Source: Conchocele bisecta (taxonomy: Eukaryota; Mollusca; Bivalvia; Lucinida; Thyasiridae). Taken from it: a stretch of DNA of 64,000 nt. Where the stretch lies: the NCBI GenBank assembly GCA_029237695.1, contig CM055274.1, forward strand, positions 73,604,140 to 73,668,139. The letters run 5' to 3'. Positions 57,006 through 64,000 of this stretch are shown here, piece by piece. Each line of letters starts with the position of its first letter. Within the stretch, counting starts at the first letter, position 1. A model generated the notes under the pieces. It searched no databases. It was not told where the DNA came from and saw nothing but the letters and a program-made list of their open reading frames with translations. A program made the position numbers and the translations under genes.

Positions 57006-57591
57006 TTCTCTATTATCAAATGGTACACCAAGGTACAGGTAATCTTCATCTAATGTAGGCCTATCGATCCCATTATCTGCTGTTGTTCAGACTGTCCACT
57101 GTTCTCATGACTCTGGGGGCTTCAGCAATAGAACTTGATACGTGTTTACTTGTTTTTTTTTTTTTCCCACTTGATGTCCACTTTCACAATAAAACACTGA
57201 TTTATTTAATTATTTATCATTATACGGTTGTAAACATCAAATATCGCCACTTTGTAACTAAAACTTTATGTTGCAATTTGTTTCCAGTATAATCATTACA
57301 CTTAGGTTGTTAATAAAAGTTTCTGTTGCAATTTGTTACTGGTGTGACTGGTTTTTGTTTTGTGTTGTTTTTTTAGACACTGTCTTTATTCTGGATTTCA
57401 TCTGCTTCTGTAGCAATAGAGTAAGTGTATTAATACAATACAACTGTTCATCTACTTATGCGAAGTAAATTGTTATGATGTATACAGTAGAATTTTGTTT
57501 CTTAATGCAGTTCCATACACTGATACAGTTCCAGGTGGGTTCTATCACTGGATGAAGTTACTGTTACTTCATCCACTTCTTTGACACCAAT

Positions 57592-58558
57592 TGTTAGGCT
57601 AGCAGCTAAACCCTGGTTGGCAGTTTAGAGTAGACTAAACAAGATACAAGTTTCAGTTTCTTTATTATTTCTATCACGATTGTTTTGTCAGGATGGCATT
57701 ACACTGTAGTACTGGCAGTAGCCGAAATGTTAGTGGCTGGAAGAATCTACAACAACAACAACAACTAATGACCGAACGAAGTTTTAGTGAAAGTGAAAGT
57801 GAAAGTTCTGCATTTGAGCGTTGGTCTGCTCTTTGTGACCGAAGTGACCGAAGTGAGAATCTGTGTTGCGTCATTCCTTATATAGACACTGGATCTGACA
57901 GTCAGCCAATCGGTGGCCAGGAAATCTGACAGTCAGCCAAGCGTTGACTGTCAAGTTTCCGCCATCTTGGATTTGAATGTTACGTTTTTGGGCTTTAGAC
58001 TAGAAATACAGCGTAGATAGCTAAGATATCGTGACGGTCAGATGTCCAGATGATTGTGCATGTCAAAATACATCAGGTAAGTGTAAAGTTGTGAAGATAA
58101 ACATGCATTTAATGAGTGACCGCCAAACAGAAAGGCTGCGTGAGTTGACAGTCAAATAATGGCGGTCACGAACTTTGTGAGCACTGCGGAACAAATAATT
58201 AGAATAATGGAGATATGACGTCTGAGATATGATCACCTATGCAAATACTTAGGCGGAGGGTTGAGCTACTAACATATATGTGTGACACCATGGTAAAGAA
58301 GATCCATCACAAACTGGCCCAATAAAGGTGGTCACGTGACCTCCACAGAACTGTCAATCCATGTCAAGAGTCAACAAGGGCCATTACATTTCATTCTGTT
58401 GTGATTCACACGGCAGAATGTGAATAGTATGGCTTATTTAGCAGTTAATGAGTTCATCAATCAAAATATGCATCACTGTGAATGTGCTTATTAAGAAAGT
58501 ATCAGCAGTCAAAAAATGGTAATAAATCTGATCAAATTGTAAGGATCATTGCCTTACA
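57592..58558 (-). repeat. 5' LTR (minus-strand element)
   Basis: This is the transcription-initiating LTR. The TATATAA box is at 57878-57884 on the minus strand, and TGACAGTCAGCCAA repeats lie upstream in U3. It ends ...GCCTAACA at 57592, next to the primer-binding-like site. Confidence 0.85.
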
Positions 58559-58873
58559 CTATGAAACGGATTTTGATGAAATATGGCGCAGCAAACGCGT
58601 ATTCATGAGCTGCATTTGGTCGTCCAAGGAGTTCGGCACAGATTTATTTCGTTTTTGCGAAGAATCGATTCTTTGCAAAAACGACAGACGTTTGGGCCAA
58701 AGTACAGAGACAACCAAATGCAGCTTAACAAGACGCGTTTGATGCGCCATATGTCATCAAAATCCATTACGTAATAAGGACAATATAAAAGAATACGTAC
58801 TTTCAATCGGATGGATTCTGTAAGTTTCAGTACTTGTTAATATTGTTGTTAGTACCACGTTATCATACACATT

Positions 58874-59154
58874 GGATCTGTTATTGTCAATGTTGATGCC
58901 CCCGCCACCGATTGGTGAGGGGAGCATATAGTGTTATTAGCGTCCGTACGTCCCGTCCGTCCATACGTACATTCCGAAATCTTAACGCTCAGGTAAATGT
59001 CTTATAATGTCTGTTTCCTTGATTGGATCTGCTTGATATTTCTCATACGCATTGCTTTAATGATCCTCTACCGCCCTGTGACAGATCCATGATCGTCTAG
59101 CCCCCGCTAAGCCCATGGTCAAGTTCACATATTTGGTTTGTTCGAAACCTTAAG
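58874..59154. repeat. Dispersed-repeat end, GCCCCCGCC...CCGTCCGTCC type
   Basis: TGATGCCCCCGCCACCGATT, GGAGCATATAGTGTTATTAG and TACGTCCCGTCCGTCCATAC match the ends of the GGACGG-rich family (compare 1-195 in reverse). GCTAAGCCCATGGTCAAG resembles the Helitron-like core at 31330 in reverse. Confidence 0.5.
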
Positions 59155-59695
59155 GTAGTAGGTCATAGATAGATACACTAGGCTTCAATTATAATTGCTT
59201 CATAAGAGTGATGTGATATATGAATATAACATATCGATGGTCTAGTAACATAAGGTCGTAACTGCTATGCTTTAGCATAGCAGTTACGACCTTATGTTAC
59301 TAGACCATCGATATGTAAATATTTTCTTGTTAATGTATACATGTACTATATGGTTCATTGATTTTCCATCTCCGCCATCTTTGTATGTACAAGCTATCGT
59401 ACCGTTTCACCACTTCGTGCGTTTGACACATACAGCAAATAATATGACATTAAACCAAATAAAATTTGGTGCAATACATAATAGACATAAATGACAACGG
59501 CAAGCTATAAATATTACGACAGCAAACTATACAAAAGACGAGATATCAAAGATTATCGACTTGGCCACTCCATGTTCCGTATAGGATACAGTAACGAGGC
59601 AGTATTCACATATATGTCATACATATATTCTATCACATTTACCTTTGAATCAAACGATGATCATGTATATAACGAGTCCTTAACGCTCAGAAAAA
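59155..59695. repeat. Inverted pair of the CCGCCATCTTTG repeat with an 88-nt hairpin insert
   Basis: The left arm (59155-59480) matches 44280-44570 and the right arm (59550-59695) is inverted. An 88-nt hairpin (59229-59316) with a 43-bp perfect stem and TT loop (ACATATCGATGGTCTAGTAA ...) interrupts the left arm at AATATAACATA. Confidence 0.65.
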
Positions 59696-59699
59696 ATAT

Positions 59700-60640
59700 C
59701 TGATAATATCTGTTTCATTGCACGGATCTGCTTGATATTTCACAAACCCATAGCTGATTGTCTGCTGGCATGTTGTGACAAATCAATGTTTCTCTTGCCC
59801 TCTGTGTTTTCAAATGTGCCTCGTTTTCTTAGGCTGCCAGCGGGGTCATTCGTGTGCCTACAGGTCACGTTTCTAAAACAAATTTACATAAGGTGCTATT
59901 GTTATGTTATATTTTGTTCCGTCTGTTGAACAGTCATTTGGAATTATGTTGGTATTTGCCAGAAAATCGACCAGCTTCTGGAACTACACTACTTTGTGAA
60001 TGTGCATGTGCATCATAATGGTGGCTTCGACTGGATACATGGGGCTTTTGAAGTTGTGACCAGTGTAGCTCTTGATCAAATAAGACATTCATGTACACTG
60101 CTAAGTAGCGATAAATGATTGCTTGTTAGAAGATAGACGCGTGATTCAATGATGGAATAGCGAATAGTGAATATCCTGATCAGACTGTACGGATGTACAG
60201 GCTGATCTGGATCTACACTGGTTGCCCCATTTCTCGAGTCACATCCATAATTATGATTGATCTCTAAGGGTGACGTGCCGATATAAATCTCTTATAACAA
60301 ACAACTTCCTGCGGACACATTTTTCTTTGCCGTGTCGGGCGCTATAATGTGGCTGTGACTGGAGAAACGGGGCGCATTGGTCTCGCGACCAGTGTAGATC
60401 CAGATCAGCCTGTGCATCCGCACAGTCTGATCTGGATCTGCACTGTTCGCCATTCCATCGATGAAGCACCCGGCGTGCTTCTAATTATAAGAAACAATAT
60501 AGATCGTTATTAGGACACAAAAGTGTGTTATTTGATCAGGAACTACACTGGTCACAACACGCGTACGCTCCATTTCTCTGCGATACGGGCGGTACATACA
60601 AGTTGCGTTGTCAATAACATAACACACATAGTGTACTATA
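59700..60640. repeat. Repeats of the CAGTGTAGATCCAGATCAGC family, otherwise nothing recognised
   Basis: Two copies (about 60020-60250 and 60345-60600) contain GGACATCAGGCTGATCTGG-type inverted cores such as GATCAGCCTGTGCATCCGCA. The stretch 59700-60000 shows nothing I recognise. Confidence 0.45.
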
Positions 60641-60897
60641 CGGAGCCCCGCAGGGGACGTAGAATTTGTGTTTATTAATTCGTTCTCACGAAATAATAAT
60701 TCGTTCCCTCAATTTAACAATTCGTTCCCACGAATTAACAATTCGTTCCATAGAATTAACAATTCGTTCCATAGAATTAACAATCCGTTCCCTCATTTTA
60801 TTAATTCGAGGGAATGAATTGCTAAATTGAGGGAACGAATTGTTATTTCGTGGGAACGAATTGATAAAAATTATTCCATGTGCGCTGCGGGGCTCCG
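60641..60897. mobile_element. CGGAGCCCCGCAG inverted-repeat element with AATTCGTTCC repeats
   Basis: CGGAGCCCCGCAG and CTGCGGGGCTCCG form the ends, next to TA. Inside, AACAATTCGTTCCATAGAAT-type units of about 20 bp repeat and then invert (GGGAACGAATTG). Confidence 0.65.
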
Positions 60898-60927
60898 TTG
60901 TACTACATGCGTGTATAAGGATAACTA

Positions 60928-61396
60928 CTGTCTGTTCCACGTTTTGCTGCCGACGAACTTTTGGCTATGAAACACATTAAATCTAAAAAATACTTAAAAG
61001 TAAGTACTTTTTTATCAATAACAAAAATGTCACCCTCCCCAAACAAAATTATTTGATGAAATTCCATCAAATATTGATTTTATTGCGAAAAAAAGATTTT
61101 CCTATGGGAATTTAACATGGGGAGTCAATTTCCAAAACCTTTCGTTTTTTGATCTTGAGGATCAAAAAAGGAAAAAAAAGGAAAATTGACTCCGAAACCT
61201 GGCGACATAGCTTGAAAATTATGTAACTTAGAAAACAAAAGTTAGATTTTGAAAATCGGTCCACAAATAAAAAATCAAATATTGATTTTATTGCGAAAAA
61301 AAGATTTTCGTATGGGAATTTAACATGGGGGCTAAAAATAAAGAAAATTAAATATTTTTTTTATTTGTGGACCGATTTTCAAAATCTAACTTTTGA
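60928..61396. mobile_element. MITE CTGTCTGTTCCACG copy lacking its right end
   Basis: The left end CTGTCTGTTCCACGTTTTGC and interior arms TTTTATTGCGAAAAAAAGAT occur twice in opposite contexts. The right terminal repeat is absent. Confidence 0.65.
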
Positions 61397-61880
61397 TTAC
61401 CACTGTGCATCTATCTTGTATACAACGCAAATATACATCTGTGCCACTAGCTTTAAATACTTAGAGCGCGGTTCGTCCGCATGTACGAGGAGATAACCCC
61501 ATCCACATACCCGTACTACTATGACTGATTTCGATAATAGCACGGTGTCAAAACTTGGGAATATGAGTGATCAATGCGTGGTATCACGTGTTTCCAAACG
61601 GCGTGACGTCATGTTTTTTAGATGTGATTACAGTAGCTTTCCTTTAATATCTTTTTAATGGAATGGCATATTTTTATGAAATATACAGCAGCAAATGCGT
61701 TACACGTTGCCCTTTATTGTGTAGGCGACTTTAATCTCATTATTCTGTCGCTTTGACGAAGACTACAGCACGTGAATGTAAGAAATAAACGGTACACGAT
61801 TCGTTTTGAAAGTTATAAATACGTTACTGTAAATGACTTTCAGAGCACCCATCAAACACATATATGCCATCGTATTTGGT
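61397..61880. other. Intergenic sequence, nothing recognised
   Basis: No repeat shared with the window and no coding signal seen. Confidence 0.4.
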
Positions 61881-61884
61881 GCGC

Positions 61885-61988
61885 TACAGTGGGGTCAGCG
61901 TGTAAGTGCACACACGAACCAACACGACAGGTTGGTTCCAACCTGTCGTGTTCGTTCGTGTGTGCACTTACACGCTGACCCCACTGTA
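61885..61988. mobile_element. 104-nt hairpin MITE CAGTGGGGTCAGCG with TA flanks
   Basis: TACAGTGGGGTCAGCGTGTA ... complement ending CCCCACTGTA. The arms are near-perfect and meet at GACAGGTTGGTTCCAACCTG. It is probably a minimal Tc1/mariner-type MITE. Confidence 0.75.
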
Positions 61989-62293
61989 CATACCATCACA
62001 ATCCGTCCGTTTGTTAGGAAGATTATAAAGAAAATACATGTATACTGTAATAATGACACATGTTACGTCACGTCCGAAACTCGGGATCGGAAACCACGTG
62101 ATCCCACACCCTGGTGATGTTGGCTAACTTGTCATAGCTTCTATTTTACCAATACTCAATTGACTTTGCTACTAAGGCACATATTTTCCACACCTGACGG
62201 CTGACATGACTTGTGTTACGGTTATAAGGCTAAATAACGCCATTTGCGGTAAGAATTACAGATATTCGAAGTCAAACTATACATAATTTGAAT

Positions 62294-62528
62294 TTAACCC
62301 TTAGACCGCTATCTTAATTTGTTGTCGTCTGCTGTTTATTTCTATTTTCCATTTTTACCATAAAAACATGGTTTGACAGCACTTTAGAATAACTGACAAC
62401 ATGGTTTGACAGCACTTCAGAATCATTTCCTACGGAAATGATTCAAACCATGTTTTTATTGAGAAATAAGGCAAGATATAAAAGCGACAGCAGACGACAC
62501 TTGTTGTATGTAGCGGTCTAAGTGTTAA
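62294..62528. mobile_element. Foldback MITE TTAACCCTTAGACCGCT copy 2
   Basis: It has TTAACCCTTAGACCGCTA and TAGCGGTCTAAGTGTTAA ends, with TTGTCGTCTGCTG / CAGCAGACGACA arms. A short internal direct duplication (ACATGGTTTGACAGCACTT) is present twice. Confidence 0.7.
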
Positions 62529-62730
62529 ATAATTTGTGAGCGAATTAAACAGCACTTGCATTTCCATTCTTTAGATGTACGTGGAACATAACCTTATATT
62601 CTGTGACTTCTGTAATTGTTCGTTCAAGCTAACGTTGTAGGTGTAGTTGCATTGACAGTTATTATTGAAACTATGATGTTCAAGTGATGGAATTCTTAAG
62701 TGTAACCATAACCACAGGTAAGTAGCTCTA

Positions 62731-63006
62731 CTGTCTGTTTCACGAAACGTGCCCAAATTGTACATATATTAAGTTTTAGCAAAACTTAACAATGAACAAT
62801 GATTTCTCTATGGGAATTTAACATGGGGTAAAGAGCTGGAGAACATGGAGGAGGAGTAGTCGAATAAAGAAAAAAAAGAAAAACAAATAGAAGTCGACTC
62901 AGAAACCTGGCTAGATAGCTTGAAGATTATCTAACTAGGAAAACGAAAGTTACATTTTGAAAATCGTTCAACTATTTTTGAAATAAGATAAAATTCTCCA
63001 TGTTAA
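62731..63006. mobile_element. MITE CTGTCTGTTTCACGAAA copy 3, left half
   Basis: TA|CTGTCTGTTTCACGAAAC to CTCCATGTTAA. It is broken at TTAA by the next element. A right half was not found before the window ends. Confidence 0.75.
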
Positions 63007-63850
63007 AGGTACATGCCCATTCAGTAGACACACAATGTTTTTTATAGGAATTAAAAAAGTGTATAATTGTATCACTATTCCACCAGTTCTAAAGATTACG
63101 AGTGGCTTTCTTTATTTAACGGCGGCACTGGCTCTAGGACCTTGCATGCCGTCTCCCAAGAATGGGAGAAAGAACGGAGGTAGAGATTTTTTGAGAGAAG
63201 CCGGTAATTCGTATTTACAGAACAACTACGAATTACCGGTACCCATTCACAGCTGGGTGAACTGGAGCAGTGTGGATAAGTGTGGATAAGTGTCTTGCTC
63301 AAGGACACACACAACGCACGCCACTAGTCAGGCTCGAACCCACGACCCTTGGATCAGTGGTCCGACACACTAAACGCACGCCGCTAGTCAGGCTCGAGCC
63401 CACGACCCTTGGATCAGTAGTCCGACACACTAACCATTACGCCACGGCGCTCGATTACGAGAGGCCGTTATACAGGTATAATCATTTATGAATATTTATT
63501 TTACTGATAGTGACGCGCGCTGATAACAGGCTATTTTCATATGCAAAGTAGGCATTTTGAATTATTTATACTAATTCAATATGTCACCTGAAAAAAATAA
63601 TATTTTCGGCAGATTATAAAGTATTATCATTGCACATCAGAAAAATAAATACAGGGTATAAATAGTATTGTCCGGTAACATTTTAAGGAAACACGGTTAT
63701 CGCCCATGATATCAGTGTGGAAAGTTACGTCTGATATAAAATGTATAATAATGCAAATTACGTGGGGTAAAGGTGAATGAATGTTTGTTTTGCTAGAAAA
63801 TGTCTCAGATGATGTCTCTTATATAAAGAACAGTTTGTGCCTACAAATGC
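63007..63850. mobile_element. TTAA-flanked element copy 2, split by a SINE
   Basis: AGGTACATGCCCATTCAGT follows TTAA (63003-63006). The body aligns with 36905-37339 on both sides of 63103-63461. The right terminal repeat is replaced by unrelated sequence near 63840. Confidence 0.75.
63103..63452 (-). mobile_element. tRNA-derived SINE with 9-bp target duplication
   Basis: GATTACGAG at 63094-63102 and 63453-63461 is the target duplication. On the minus strand the head has a box-A-like TGGCGTAATGGTTAGTG and box-B-like GGGTTCGAGCC. The body contains CCTTGAGCAAGACACTTATC and CAGTTCACCCAGCTGTGAAT, and the tail is GTTAAATAAAGAAAGC. The box B/A part is duplicated in tandem (about 60 bp, 63324-63383 and 63384-63443), so this copy has a double head. 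An inner hairpin CCGGTAATTCGTA...TACGAATTACCGG is also present. Confidence 0.85.
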
Positions 63851-63863
63851 AATGGGGAATATA

Positions 63864-64000
63864 TTATAGGAATGAATGGACTTTTTGTGGAATTTATCGG
63901 GGTATAAACTTGAACAAGTCGCGGGAATACTGGACGAAGGCCGGAAGGCCTCGTCCAGTATTTCCGCGACTTTTCCAAGTTTATATCCCCGATAAATTCC
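63864..64000. mobile_element. Foldback MITE 'TATAGGAATGAATGG' copy 4, cut by window end
   Basis: Arms meet at GACGAAGGCCGGAAGGCCTC. Only the last few bases of the right arm are missing. Confidence 0.85.

Larger units (their letters stand above)
52898..58558 (-). mobile_element. Ty3/Gypsy-like LTR retrotransposon, gag only
   Basis: Two nearly identical direct repeats of 967-985 bp (52898-53882 and 57592-58558) bound 3.7 kb. On the minus strand each LTR is TGTAA...TAACA. A primer-binding-site-like TGGTGTCAAAGAAGTGG (57589-57573) follows the upstream LTR, and a polypurine tract GGTGGGGGGAG (53893-53883) precedes the downstream one. The flanks ATAT/CTAT fit a 4-bp duplication with one change. 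A gag ORF is present, but protease, RT and integrase were not found, so it is non-autonomous. High LTR identity implies recent insertion. Confidence 0.85.
52796..58873. mobile_element. Large foldback element copy B, split by LTR retrotransposon
   Basis: The left arm (CAAGGTGCATGATCACGTGG ... TTTTCTTTAATAT) ends at 52897. The rest (TATGAAACGGATTTTGATG ... CCACGTTATCATACACATTG) restarts at 58560. Copy A shows the junction is normally continuous (TTTAATATGCAACGG). Confidence 0.75.

Noticed and set aside
57592..58558. LTR pair as a plain segmental duplication
   Set aside because: TG...CA ends, TATA and poly-A signals in order, primer-binding-like site, polypurine tract and a gag ORF on the same strand fit an LTR retrotransposon better.
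60686..60940. Minus-strand ORF with RIVNSMERIVNS repeats
   Set aside because: It is a product of the AATTCGTTCC short repeats within a foldback element.
63384..63452. Possible tRNA gene on the minus strand (box A and box B)
   Set aside because: It does not fold into a complete cloverleaf, the head is duplicated, and it is bounded by target duplications with a SINE body and tail.

Overview
This is eukaryotic nuclear DNA, most likely from a marine bivalve mollusc. It is AT-rich and intron-dominated, with no operons or prokaryotic signals. It is packed with repeat types familiar from bivalve genomes: tandem-core rolling-circle-like elements, tRNA-derived SINEs, GTTTAACGNC-type SINEs and many MITE families. 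The species cannot be fixed from the sequence alone.

The one host gene I can support is a myotubularin-type phosphoinositide 3-phosphatase gene (MTM1/MTMR1/MTMR2 subfamily, closest to MTMR2 by eye) on the minus strand. Five coding exons are visible in transcription order: 43287-43072 (start codon), 24803-24722, 6185-6091, 4855-4745 and 1719-1618. All splice junctions are GT-AG and all phases match. They total 606 nt (202 codons), covering a Ser-rich N-terminus and the start of the PH-GRAM domain. The phosphatase domain must lie beyond position 1. A partial decayed copy of exon 4 sits at 4123-4170.

The gene's introns (18.3, 18.5, 1.2 and 3.0 kb) are built almost entirely from nested mobile elements. 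Intron 2 holds a five-level nest. A TA-flanked MITE (13458-24692) contains a tandem-core element (13811-24462). That contains a 5.9-kb candidate transposon (17144-23047) carrying a decayed multi-copy ORF, which holds a TA-flanked DNA transposon (20185-22309), which holds a SINE (20837-21310). Intron 1 holds a rolling-circle-like element inserted into a copy of itself inside a MITE (30941-34717). It also holds a PIF/Harbinger-like element with TAA duplications (26810-28700), a SINE/MITE/MITE triple nest (35510-36630) and a 41-bp minisatellite (41649-42325) close to exon 1.

Upstream of the gene (43.3-64 kb) no host gene was recognised. This part holds a 3.1-kb element with 74-bp inverted ends (45375-48455), a LINE reverse-transcriptase fragment (48764-49012) and two copies of a large foldback element. 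One foldback copy carries a GAGCTC-rich satellite (50852-52171). The other (52796-58873) is split by a gag-only Ty3/Gypsy-like LTR retrotransposon (52898-58558, minus), itself split by a 1-kb TA-flanked DNA transposon. Several long hairpins and a TTAA-flanked element holding a SINE complete the right end.
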